DNA of 64,000 nt from CAYSCZ01 sp051155775 (GTDB lineage Bacteria; Bacteroidota; Bacteroidia; Cytophagales; Cyclobacteriaceae), in the NCBI GenBank assembly GCA_051155775.1, contig DAXETV010000026.1, forward strand, positions 29,115 to 93,114. The letters are read 5' to 3'. Below, one piece after another: positions 18,774-27,052 of this stretch. The notes below the pieces were generated by a model. It was not told the DNA's origin, ran no database searches, and worked only from the letters and a program-made list of their open reading frames with translations. Both the position numbers and the translations under genes were made by a program. How positions within the stretch are numbered: position 1 is the first letter of the stretch; every line of letters starts with the position of its first letter.

Positions 18774-19958
18774 TCAACGGCTAGCTAACCAGTTCTCTGG
18801 ATTTAACTTTTTATTCTTTTCCCATACCTCAAAATGAACTTCAGATTTACCCTTACTATCAGTAAATACTTCACCAATAATATCGTTCTCTTTAATAACT
18901 TGTCCTTTTTTGACATTCACTTTTCTCAACTTAGCATACAAGGTATAATAATTGCCGTGTTTTACAATTACAACATTATTCATGCCCGGAACGAACGCTA
19001 TGGTGGCAATGGTACCATTGAAAACTGCTTTTACCAATTCATTTCTGTTGGTTTGTATGTCTATGCCCGGATTGTCAATAACAATTCTCTTCATGACCGG
19101 GTGAGGTTGCCTGCCAAAAGGAGATGAAATAAAACCAGAGCCAACAGGCCATTTTAATGCTGACTTTTTTTGTTTAAAAGAAGAATTGAGGTTAGCCATG
19201 TTGGCAGTGTTGCTATTATCATCAACGATGGATTCAGCCTCTAATATTTCAGCTATCAGTCTGTCCAGCTTATCGATGGACTGCTTTCTGGCCTGCACTT
19301 CTTTTTTAAGTTCACTCTCTTTACTTGAGAGTTCAGCAATTAATTTACTTTGATTTTTTTTAAGTTTAATAAGCTTCCTTTGTTCTACGATTTGCTCATC
19401 CAATAAGGCAGATTGTTCCTTTCGCTTATTGCTCACCGTTGTTCGTTGAATATTCAGTTCGTCCCTAACTTTTTCAATTTGATCTACCTGTACTTTTCTG
19501 GCTTTGGTGTATTGCTCCAGGTATTTTAATCTCATGAGGAGTTGGTTAAAAGAGGAAGCTGAAAATAAAAAAGTGAGTCGATTAAAACCACTTTGGGACT
19601 TGTAAGCTGCATAGATCATGTCTGCATATTCATCTTTTAATTGCACAAGGTCTCTTTCTAAAGCACGTACAACAATAGAGAGGTCACTTATTTCTTCATC
19701 GAGGAATTTGATTTCTTTGGAGAAAGACTCAATGAGTTGAGTTCGGGATTTAATTTGCTGGTTTAATGCAGTTAGCTCACCGATGGTAGCCTTTTTTTCA
19801 GATCGTGTTTCTGCCAGGATTTTTTCCGCTTCCCTGATCTTACGAAGGTTTATCTGTTTTTCTCGCTCTAATGCATCTCTTGAATGTTGCCCATAAAGAC
19901 AATCATTAAATATGAAAATTACTGATAGTGTTAAAACCAGCCACTTAGATTTTCTCAT
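18774..19958 (-). CDS. EnvC-like coiled-coil protein with degenerate LytM (M23) domain
   Basis: 394 residues: a signal peptide (about 1-23), a long coiled coil (about 25-245, rich in Glu/Lys/Leu heptads) and a C-terminal LytM domain (about 268-394). Zinc-ligand positions look degraded: the usual HxGxD is N296-P-G-I-D300, the usual YAH is Y-A-K343, and the HxH of active enzymes is E373-V-H375. EnvC of E. coli is likewise an inactive LytM factor that activates amidases for cell separation, so I infer an activator rather than a peptidase. Its start overlaps the end of the DUF4292 lipoprotein by 14 bases. Confidence 0.9.
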   Translation of the reverse strand: MRKSKWLVLTLSVIFIFNDCLYGQHSRDALEREKQINLRKIREAEKILAETRSEKKATIGELTALNQQIKSRTQLIESFSKEIKFLDEEISDLSIVVRALERDLVQLKDEYADMIYAAYKSQSGFNRLTFLFSASSFNQLLMRLKYLEQYTKARKVQVDQIEKVRDELNIQRTTVSNKRKEQSALLDEQIVEQRKLIKLKKNQSKLIAELSSKESELKKEVQARKQSIDKLDRLIAEILEAESIVDDNSNTANMANLNSSFKQKKSALKWPVGSGFISSPFGRQPHPVMKRIVIDNPGIDIQTNRNELVKAVFNGTIATIAFVPGMNNVVIVKHGNYYTLYAKLRKVNVKKGQVIKENDIIGEVFTDSKGKSEVHFEVWEKNKKLNPENWLASR

Positions 19959-20694
19959 ATTTGTCAGGTACCTTAAAAGGAAAGTTTAATTCTTTATCTG
20001 ATATCTCAGCTTTGTTATGCTTAAGATCTAACGTGGTGGTGTTATTTCCAGATTCTTTGTTATAAGACAAAATTAAGAAATATTCCATTGGAAAAATATC
20101 TTTTTCCAAAATTTCAAAATTGTTGTAATCGATATTTAATGAGTTTTTCTTTTGTAGATCGTCTATTACCAGTTTGAAGAGTTTGTTATAATTGTTGTTG
20201 ATGAAATTTTCGATCTTTAATGGTCCAATTTCTTTTGTAATCCTGGTGTATTCTTTTTCAGCTTCTATATTATCAGATTTCTTCAGATCAAATGGAGGAT
20301 TCCCAACGAGCAAGGATTCGATCATTGAGTACGTAAAATTAAAACCGTAATGATCACTTAGTTGGTTCAGGCTCCAACAGACATACTTTTTGTTTAACCG
20401 ATCTATAATTTTAATACTATCATTGGTAATATTTATCCTTGCAGCTTCAATTCCTAACGTTGCACTGATTGAGGCCCATATTACGCTGTCTTTTTTTATC
20501 CTCAGATTGACCTTAGCTTTTAAGTCTTTGTTATTATTGACGAATTTTATTTTAGCTTTTGATTTAAAATACTGAAAATTGATCTTGTCAACAGCAATGA
20601 GTCTATCGTCTTTGGAAGGGACGAATATATTTTTACTACAGGAGCTAAAAAGAACCAAGGATATAATAACGCTTAAAGCATAGCGCTTATTCAT
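19945..20694 (-). CDS. DUF4292 lipoprotein, LolB-like candidate
   Basis: 249 residues from the ATG at 20694; an upstream TTG at 20712 is possible, but the ATG gives a better lipoprotein signal (MNKRYAL...LFSSC, lipid-bearing Cys at 19). The rest is soluble and beta-rich. The order of features resembles LolB: a W (73), then TLGIEAARI with a conserved LG (80-81), a run of alternating strands (NITNDSIKIIDRLNKKYV), a short helix and LLVGNPP (128-134). E. coli LolB has PLG, then VQLVDNKGQRY, then a helix and ILGLPG in the same order. I infer an outer-membrane acceptor or carrier of lipoproteins, but this is unproven. It overlaps the TPR gene by eight bases. Confidence 0.85.
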   Translation of the reverse strand: MNKRYALSVIISLVLFSSCSKNIFVPSKDDRLIAVDKINFQYFKSKAKIKFVNNNKDLKAKVNLRIKKDSVIWASISATLGIEAARINITNDSIKIIDRLNKKYVCWSLNQLSDHYGFNFTYSMIESLLVGNPPFDLKKSDNIEAEKEYTRITKEIGPLKIENFINNNYNKLFKLVIDDLQKKNSLNIDYNNFEILEKDIFPMEYFLILSYNKESGNNTTTLDLKHNKAEISDKELNFPFKVPDKYEKI

Positions 20695-22420
20695 AGAGCT
20701 TTTTATCAGCAATTTTCTTAAGAATTAAATCTGATGAGTCTTGATGTTCACTGGCTTTTTTCCATATTTCAATTGCTTCATCAATATTCCCTAGTTGATA
20801 TAAAATGTCGCCGTAATGTTCAAGTATAGTGCCATCCTCCGGCCCTATCTCAATGGCTTTTTCGAGATATGATTTGGCTTTTTCATACTCTTCCAGCATA
20901 TAAAGTACCCAACCATGGGTATCAAGGTAAGTATAGTTATCTGGAAAATTTTCGACCAATTTCGAAGACATCTCGAGAGCAAGTTCCAATTTTTCTCCTC
21001 TCAATGAGAGAAAATAGCTGTAGTTGTTCAACACGTGATCATTATCAGGATTTTCTTTTAGGGCTTTTTCATAGGCTTCGTCGGAATTTTTGTGATCCTC
21101 TATTCCGTTATATGCATCACCCAACAAACCCAGAAAAGAGCTTTTGAGCTTTGGATTATTGACCACTAAATTTTTTCCCTGCTCCAAGCTTCTTATTGCT
21201 TTTTTATATTCCTTTAATGAATAGTATGATGCCCCCCCTAAATAATATAATTCAGCCTGGTTAGGGAAGTATTCAAGCGCTGATTCAACATGATTAGCCG
21301 TCAGATCATATTTTTTCCTTTCAAATTCAAGATTTATAACATTTCTCCAAATTGAGTAATTTGATTTATCCAATTCCAGTGCTTTTAAGTATGAATCGGA
21401 GGCTGCCTTTTTATTTCCAAGCGTAAAATACATGTCGCCGCTCATGGCATGTGCCTCAAATGACCCGGGATGGGCATCGATGAGTTTTTCAGACAGAACG
21501 ATAGTGAATGAATCCAGTTCAGGGTTTGGTAATTGGGACATATATCCCGAAAGCATTTGAATTTTGGCCGATAGATTGTACTCACGATCTGAAAAAGCAT
21601 CATTCAGCAGTGGTATCGCTTTCTTATAATTATTTTGTTTTCTGTAGACCTCTGATAACAAGACTTTAGCGCTGGGATTGTTATGTTCAGTGATCAATGC
21701 TTTTAACACTTGTTTTGCCTCTTCATATAAATCATTTACAATCATCATTTCGGCTAAGGCAATCACATATTCTTGCTTATCCGGATAACTGTTAATTAAT
21801 TTCCGGCCTTCTGCCAATGCCTGGTCAAGGTCATTTTCTTCCAGGTAAATTTTTTGTTTTTGACTAATAATATCTTCGTTTATCCCAAAATGCTCTTCTG
21901 CCCGGTTATAAGTTTCTAATGCCTTTTTGTTCTTATCCATATACATATAAATGGCGGCAAGCTCAAATAAATATTCTTTGGCAGAATGGATTTTTTTGAT
22001 CAGTGCTTCATAGGTTTCAGCAGCTGCCTCAAAATTAGAATTAGAAGTATGTATTTGCGCTAAGAGGAGGTAATAGTACTTATTTTCAGGTTGTAGTTCT
22101 TTCGCCTTGCTGGCATAAGCCTCAGCTTTTTGCGAATCACCATTTAAAGATAAAACCTCAGCCAGTTTAAAATTTATTGCAGCATTCTCTGGGTCCAACG
22201 CTAAGGCTTTTAAAAAAAACTCATATGCTTTTGCGTAGTCTTCAAGAATAAAATACTTTTCTCCTTCTATGAAATAATGGTCTAACTTGAATTTTTGATC
22301 CTCTTTTTCGAGTATGTCTTCCATTTTCTTTCCCGATTCGTTGTCATTTTGACATAAAACCACTCCCGAGACACAAAATACAATGAGAAAGGAACAAGCA
22401 AAGACCAGGTTTTTATTCAT
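20687..22420 (-). CDS. Tetratricopeptide repeat protein
   Basis: 577 residues with an N-terminal signal sequence (about 1-23) and at least a dozen TPR units from about 47 to the end (for example AYEFFLKALALDPENAAINF, SYLKALELDKSNYSIWRNV and AKSYLEKAIEIGPEDGTILE). These helical pairs form a protein-binding solenoid, here probably in the periplasm. It sits 11 bases after the nucleotidyltransferase and overlaps the DUF4292 lipoprotein by eight bases, so the two are probably translated together and may act together. The specific partner is unknown. Confidence 0.9.
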   Translation of the reverse strand: MNKNLVFACSFLIVFCVSGVVLCQNDNESGKKMEDILEKEDQKFKLDHYFIEGEKYFILEDYAKAYEFFLKALALDPENAAINFKLAEVLSLNGDSQKAEAYASKAKELQPENKYYYLLLAQIHTSNSNFEAAAETYEALIKKIHSAKEYLFELAAIYMYMDKNKKALETYNRAEEHFGINEDIISQKQKIYLEENDLDQALAEGRKLINSYPDKQEYVIALAEMMIVNDLYEEAKQVLKALITEHNNPSAKVLLSEVYRKQNNYKKAIPLLNDAFSDREYNLSAKIQMLSGYMSQLPNPELDSFTIVLSEKLIDAHPGSFEAHAMSGDMYFTLGNKKAASDSYLKALELDKSNYSIWRNVINLEFERKKYDLTANHVESALEYFPNQAELYYLGGASYYSLKEYKKAIRSLEQGKNLVVNNPKLKSSFLGLLGDAYNGIEDHKNSDEAYEKALKENPDNDHVLNNYSYFLSLRGEKLELALEMSSKLVENFPDNYTYLDTHGWVLYMLEEYEKAKSYLEKAIEIGPEDGTILEHYGDILYQLGNIDEAIEIWKKASEHQDSSDLILKKIADKKLYE

Positions 22421-22431
22421 GTGATATTATT

Positions 22432-23436
22432 TTATCCCTTCACGTTTACGTAGTCACCAATGCTGACATCTTGCGGAATATTCGAATATTCTACGAAATT
22501 ACCAACCATTGAGTTAGACAGATAAACACCATTTAAATTGGTGTTGTTTTGAATAAGTGACCGGTCAATTCTGCAGTTTTCAACTGTGGTATTATCCCCG
22601 ACGGATGTATATGGTCCTATAATACTATTTACAATTTTAGCACCTTTGCCCAGGTAAGTCGGTTGGATAATTATACTATCAACAACCTCCACTTCGGGTG
22701 AGGTGAGTTTATCCTCGCTCAAATAAGTCAGGTAGATACTATTTGTTTTTACTATCACATTTTTATTGCCACAATCGTGCCATGCTTCAACTTTACCTGT
22801 TGTGAATTTGGTGTCCTTCTCTTTTAGCCGCTCAAGGGCATCTGTGAGTTGGTATTCTCCTTTTTTTAGGATTTTATTTTTAATTAACCAATCAATCTCT
22901 TGCGCGAGCTTCTCACCCTGCTTAAAATAATAAATACCGATGATAGCCAAATCAGAAATATAATCTTTAGGTTTTTCAACAAAATCGGTGATAGTACCTT
23001 CATCATTTACTTTAACAACGCCATAAGCATTTGGATCATCCACAGCTTTTACCCAAATAATTCCATCACTCTCAGTGTTTAAGGTGAAATTTGCTTTGAA
23101 TAATGTATCAGCAAAGGCAATCAGCGTTTTCCCCTGCATTAATTCCTTAGCACAGAATACAGCATGAGCTGTGCCAAGTGCTTCTTTTTGATTATAAATC
23201 ACGCCTTCAGCACCTACACTTTTTGCAATGGATAGTAAGGCGGCTTTAATCCATTCATCAAAATCTCCAATAACAAATCCAATTTTTTTAATGGGTTCCG
23301 GACAAACTTTAGCAATGTCCTGAACCAAGCGCTCAACAACTGGCTTGCCGGCAATTGGGATCAATGGCTTTGGTACGGTGAGGGTATGAGGTCTTAACCT
23401 TTTACCCTTTCCAGCCATTGGTATAATCAAATTCAT
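22432..23436 (-). CDS. Sugar-1-phosphate nucleotidyltransferase with left-handed beta-helix tail
   Basis: 334 residues. The N-terminal nucleotidyltransferase domain (about 1-235) has the MAGKGKRLRPHTLTVPKPLI signature, FADT for metal binding and a DCGNK motif late in the domain. The C-terminal part (about 240-334) has hexapeptide-like repeats (SIIGPYTSVGDNTTVENC), indicating a left-handed beta helix. It probably activates a hexose phosphate with UTP or dTTP for surface polysaccharide; the sugar cannot be read from sequence. Its ATG overlaps the flippase stop (ATGA). Confidence 0.9.
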   Translation of the reverse strand: MNLIIPMAGKGKRLRPHTLTVPKPLIPIAGKPVVERLVQDIAKVCPEPIKKIGFVIGDFDEWIKAALLSIAKSVGAEGVIYNQKEALGTAHAVFCAKELMQGKTLIAFADTLFKANFTLNTESDGIIWVKAVDDPNAYGVVKVNDEGTITDFVEKPKDYISDLAIIGIYYFKQGEKLAQEIDWLIKNKILKKGEYQLTDALERLKEKDTKFTTGKVEAWHDCGNKNVIVKTNSIYLTYLSEDKLTSPEVEVVDSIIIQPTYLGKGAKIVNSIIGPYTSVGDNTTVENCRIDRSLIQNNTNLNGVYLSNSMVGNFVEYSNIPQDVSIGDYVNVKG

Positions 23437-24917
23437 GTGTTTAAGTAATTTTTAATGGTATTGAACCTGGTAATCTGTTTATACTCCATCATCAATATCA
23501 GTCCTATAAAAAAAAGTACTGCAAGATTACGAATAAGTAATTTAATAAGGCCATAGGATTCTATAGAAATTGCGGCTAAGTATAAAACGATGGAAAGTGT
23601 TATGATCAGTAAACCCTTCCAGACCTTGTAAGGAATTGGTAGGTGTTTTCGTCCAATGGAATAGTTAATCATGCTCATTATAAAATACACCATAAACGGT
23701 ACGAGTGCACTCCCAAAATATCCAAACCTTGGGATAAGCATGATATTTAATATAAGCGTGAGTAATGCGCCAAAGGTAGCAATATAAGCACCATATTCCG
23801 TTTTATCTTTAAGTTTATACCAAACCGACAAGTTATAGTAGATCCCTAAAAATAAACTACCTATTAGCAAATACGGAACAATATCCAAACCTTCCAAATA
23901 AAGTGGGTTTCTCAGGAAGATAGGAGCGATCCAGTAAAGATTTACACTTACGCCTAGAAATAATAGTGAACCAAAAATTATAAACCAATGCATTACCATG
24001 CTGAATAATTCAGGGGATTTTTGGTCTTTTGCGTTTGAGAAAAAAAATGGCTCCGCAGCATATCTGAATGCCTGTACACCAAGATTCATGAGCACTGAAA
24101 GTTTATAACATGCTCCAAAAATTCCCAACGCTGCTTGATTTGAGATATCACTGTAGAAACCTTTCGGGAGCAAATATTTTAACAGAGCCCTGGAAAGCAT
24201 CTCATTAGTTACGCCCGCCAGACCTGTTAACAATAACGGCAAACCATAAATAAGCATAGGCCTTAAACGATTAAAGGATAATCTAAATTTAAAAGTGCTC
24301 AAAGGATATCTCAATAAAATAAAGTATAATGCATTGGCTATCAGATTAGATATAAAAACATATTGAACTTTATTTTCATCATCGATAATGCTTTTATCCC
24401 ACAGGGGTAACAAAACCAAAAAAAATATATTAAAGAAAATATTCGTGAAAATATTGATGACCTTAGCTTTTGCAAAGTTCAGGGACTTGCCTTCCAGTCG
24501 GAGACGGGCAAAGGGAATTGCCATGATTGCATCTATAGCAAGGATAACAGCTACATACTTAACTATCGAGGATTGATCCTTATAATTAAGCGCTTCACTA
24601 ATGCTATCACTGAATAAAAAAATACAACTGGTAAAGACGATTGAGGTAGTAAGTATTGAACTCAGCGCAAGGTTAAAATATTGGTTACCATTATGCCCTG
24701 CTGAAGTGGAGTAACGGAAATAAGCAATCTCTAAACCATAGAGGTAAATAACATTTAAAAATGCCATGAAAGCATACAACTCAGTGACTATCCCATATGC
24801 TGAAGGCAGGAAGACTGATGTGTATAAAGGGACTAAAAAATAATTAAGCGTTCTGCCAACTATGCTGCTCAGCCCGTAAAGGGCAGTATCGCCAGCTAAT
24901 TTTTGAAGCCGGCCCAT
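23433..24917 (-). CDS. Lipopolysaccharide/oligosaccharide flippase (Wzx/MATE-like)
   Basis: 494 residues, nearly all hydrophobic, with about 14 predicted membrane segments. The N-terminus (LAGDTALYGLSSIVGRTLNY) matches the polysaccharide biosynthesis protein family of the MOP superfamily. It should move lipid-linked sugar units across the inner membrane. The adjacent nucleotidyltransferase overlaps it by four bases, supporting joint work in glycan assembly. There are no glycosyltransferases next to it, so this is not a classic O-antigen cluster. Confidence 0.9.
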   Translation of the reverse strand: MGRLQKLAGDTALYGLSSIVGRTLNYFLVPLYTSVFLPSAYGIVTELYAFMAFLNVIYLYGLEIAYFRYSTSAGHNGNQYFNLALSSILTTSIVFTSCIFLFSDSISEALNYKDQSSIVKYVAVILAIDAIMAIPFARLRLEGKSLNFAKAKVINIFTNIFFNIFFLVLLPLWDKSIIDDENKVQYVFISNLIANALYFILLRYPLSTFKFRLSFNRLRPMLIYGLPLLLTGLAGVTNEMLSRALLKYLLPKGFYSDISNQAALGIFGACYKLSVLMNLGVQAFRYAAEPFFFSNAKDQKSPELFSMVMHWFIIFGSLLFLGVSVNLYWIAPIFLRNPLYLEGLDIVPYLLIGSLFLGIYYNLSVWYKLKDKTEYGAYIATFGALLTLILNIMLIPRFGYFGSALVPFMVYFIMSMINYSIGRKHLPIPYKVWKGLLIITLSIVLYLAAISIESYGLIKLLIRNLAVLFFIGLILMMEYKQITRFNTIKNYLNT

Positions 24918-24929
24918 GCTACATTTTGA

Positions 24930-25715
24930 TTATGAACCCTGAAAGTTTGGTTTCCTTTTATCAATAAATGCTGAAGTTCCTTCTTTAAAATCTTCTGATC
25001 CGCAACAGCGGGCAAAAGAATTAGCTTCTGTTTGATATCCATTTTCTGTGGGATTATAAAAGGCATTAACACAATCAACCACCATTGCGATTGCCAGGGG
25101 TGCCTTACCAATTATTTTATGCAGATATTCCTCACACTTTTTAAAAAGTTCTTCGTGGCTTTCTACCATATCATTGATCAGGCCATATTTGAGCGCATCC
25201 ACACCGGACACCATCTCAGCAGTCATCATCCATTCTATAGCTTTACCTCTTCCTACCAGTTGGGTGAGCCTTTGAGTACCTCCATACCCCGGTATAATTC
25301 CTAAATTGACTTCCGGTTGCGAAAATTTCGCAGATTTTACAGCAACCCTGAGGTGACAAGCCATAGCAAGCTCACAACCACCACCTAATGCATAACCATT
25401 AACTGCAGCTATTACCGGAACATGGCAATTTTCAATAAGCTCAAAGACTTCCTGACCTTGTTCGGAAAATTTCCGCCCATTCATTTCATTAAGCTTTGAA
25501 AACTCAGTAATGTCTGCCCCCGCAACAAAAGCTTTCTGACCGGATCCAGTGATGATAACGCCTTTTATGTCCGAATCATCATAAATAGTCTGGAAACTGG
25601 TCTTTAATTCTTCCAGGGTTTCTGAGTTTAAGGCATTTAATTTCTCTTCACGATCTATAGTGAGGGTCAAAATTGAATTTTCGAAAGAAAATTTTATATT
25701 TTTTAGGTCTTTCAT
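24930..25715 (-). CDS. Enoyl-CoA hydratase/isomerase family protein
   Basis: 261 residues from the ATG at 25715 (a TTG directly before it is less likely). It shows the crotonase fold signatures AVNGYALGGGCELAMACHLRVA and SQPEVNLGIIPGYGGTQRL. Both catalytic glutamates of true hydratases are present (E115 and E135). It hydrates trans-2-enoyl-CoA in fatty-acid or related breakdown. It lies 12 bases before the flippase and 46 bases after tdh; no other beta-oxidation gene is close. Confidence 0.93.
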   Translation of the reverse strand: MKDLKNIKFSFENSILTLTIDREEKLNALNSETLEELKTSFQTIYDDSDIKGVIITGSGQKAFVAGADITEFSKLNEMNGRKFSEQGQEVFELIENCHVPVIAAVNGYALGGGCELAMACHLRVAVKSAKFSQPEVNLGIIPGYGGTQRLTQLVGRGKAIEWMMTAEMVSGVDALKYGLINDMVESHEELFKKCEEYLHKIIGKAPLAIAMVVDCVNAFYNPTENGYQTEANSFARCCGSEDFKEGTSAFIDKRKPNFQGS

Positions 25716-25761
25716 CAATTCGGTTCTTCAAACACGAAGTAGCCTCTTTAAATTTACAATG

Positions 25762-26709
25762 TCAAATATATGAAACCATATTATTTTTAATGATTTCCTC
25801 TGTCATTTTGCTTAAACTGAAGCAATGATTCCAACGCCAATCTTTACGGGCAATGCTATCATCTATTGAATCAGGCCAACTATCAGCAATGCTTTGTCTG
25901 TAATCAGGTGAATATTTTACTTTAAATGCTGGTTCAAATTTCAACAACTCCATGTACAAATCTTCAGGAGTGAAGCTCATCGCTGATAGATTATAACTTG
26001 ACCGTACAGAAAGTTTACTTTTCTCTGTTTCCATAAGTTCCATCGTTCCCCTGATAGCATCGTCAATATACATCATGGGCAGTTCGGTATTTTTCTTTAA
26101 GTAACATTCGTAATCATGAGGAATACTTTTCAATGCGTTGAACATATCCATTACATAGTCAGTGGTACCACCTCCAGGTTTCACTTTATAGCTTATTAAT
26201 CCGGGATATCTGATGCTTCGTACATCAAGGCCATATTTCAAATGGTAATATTCGCACCATCTTTCACCGGTTAATTTACTTATTCCATAAACGGTGGCTG
26301 GTTCCATTATGGTTTTCTGAGGTGTTTGGTTTTTGGGTGTTGAATTTCCAAAAATGGCTATAGAGCTGGGCCAGAATACTTTATTGATCTGATTCTTTCT
26401 GCTATTCTCCAAAATATTTAATAAACCTTGCACATTTATATTCCAGGTTGTGAGTGGAGCGCGTTCTCCAGTTGCGGAAAGAATGGCTGCCAAATGGTAT
26501 ATTTCAGTTATTTTTTCTTTCAGAATGATTTCACTAATTGCTTTTTGATCCAAAACATTCAATTGTTTGAATGGCCCATTGGAAAGGATGTCCCTAACCG
26601 GATTTATATCGCTTGCGATCACTGAATTTTCGCTATAAATTTCTCGGAGCGCTAATGTTATTTCAGATCCTAATTGTCCGTTGGCACCAGTAACTAATAC
26701 TTTTGTCAT
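25762..26709 (-). CDS. L-threonine 3-dehydrogenase, SDR (epimerase-like) type
   Basis: 315 residues. The NAD-binding motif GANGQLG is at 8-14 and the catalytic Y141xxxK145 is in ATVYGISKLTGE. The block RYPGLISYKVKPGGGTTDY is the signature that separates this threonine dehydrogenase family from other epimerases. It oxidises L-threonine to 2-amino-3-ketobutyrate, the substrate of Kbl, whose gene lies divergently 344 bases away. The pairing makes the assignment strong. It is the first gene of a run of minus-strand genes and has a clear -7 box 25 bases upstream. Confidence 0.93.
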   Translation of the reverse strand: MTKVLVTGANGQLGSEITLALREIYSENSVIASDINPVRDILSNGPFKQLNVLDQKAISEIILKEKITEIYHLAAILSATGERAPLTTWNINVQGLLNILENSRKNQINKVFWPSSIAIFGNSTPKNQTPQKTIMEPATVYGISKLTGERWCEYYHLKYGLDVRSIRYPGLISYKVKPGGGTTDYVMDMFNALKSIPHDYECYLKKNTELPMMYIDDAIRGTMELMETEKSKLSVRSSYNLSAMSFTPEDLYMELLKFEPAFKVKYSPDYRQSIADSWPDSIDDSIARKDWRWNHCFSLSKMTEEIIKNNMVSYI

Positions 26710-26734
26710 TTAGAGGTTTGATTTGTTGTTAATA

Positions 26735-26742
26735 CAAAGATA
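26735..26742 (-). promoter_or_regulatory. Candidate promoter -7 box (TATCTTTG) for threonine dehydrogenase
   Basis: On the minus strand TATCTTTG is an exact TAnnTTTG match, 25 bases before the tdh ATG. It is the mirror of an identical box on the plus strand at 26793-26800, so the 96-base gap works as a divergent control region. The -33 region holds only TTTTC. Confidence 0.6.
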
Positions 26743-26792
26743 ACAATACCCTGATCCGCCTGAAAAGTTTCGCAAAGCAAGTATTCTAAATT

Positions 26793-26800
26793 TATCTTTG
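26793..26800 (+). promoter_or_regulatory. Candidate promoter -7 box (TATCTTTG) for the 81-residue gene and kbl
   Basis: An exact TAnnTTTG match whose last G is only five bases before the ATG at 26806. Known Bacteroidota start points lie about 5-8 bases after this box, so the transcript would begin on or next to the ATG. Confidence 0.55.
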
Positions 26801-26805
26801 CCTCC

Positions 26806-27051
26806 ATGACTTTTGAAGCTTATCTTGAGAATAAAAAAATTGACCCGGCTAAATTTAAAAAGGGTGAAATAGATCGATATGATGCATTTAAAATGCAATT
26901 TGATCAAATGCACCCTAAGAGCTTTACCGCTCAAAAATTATATTTAATCAATGGGCTTAGGAGACGGTACCCTTTGCATGAAAGTAATCCCAATAAAAAT
27001 ATTTTGAATAAGTCTGTAACTAAACCCAAAATTCCAATAAAAAGAAAATAA
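26806..27051 (+). CDS. Small conserved-looking protein of unknown function, upstream of kbl
   Basis: 81 residues, no signal peptide or membrane segment. The middle (DPAKFKKGEIDRYDAFKMQF, then HPKSFTAQKLYLINGLRRRYPL) looks folded and helical; the last 20 residues are basic and probably loose (ending PIPIKRK). I do not recognise a named family. The stop is one base before the kbl ATG, so both come from one transcript, and a strong -7 box lies just upstream. The setting between the two enzymes of threonine breakdown suggests a helper or regulator of that pathway, but there is no direct evidence. Confidence 0.8.
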   Translation: MTFEAYLENKKIDPAKFKKGEIDRYDAFKMQFDQMHPKSFTAQKLYLINGLRRRYPLHESNPNKNILNKSVTKPKIPIKRK

Positions 27052-27052
27052 T

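Noticed and set aside
20687..22420. TPR coding repeats as a DNA repeat array
   Set aside because: The repetition is at protein level; DNA copies have diverged and show no CRISPR-like spacing.
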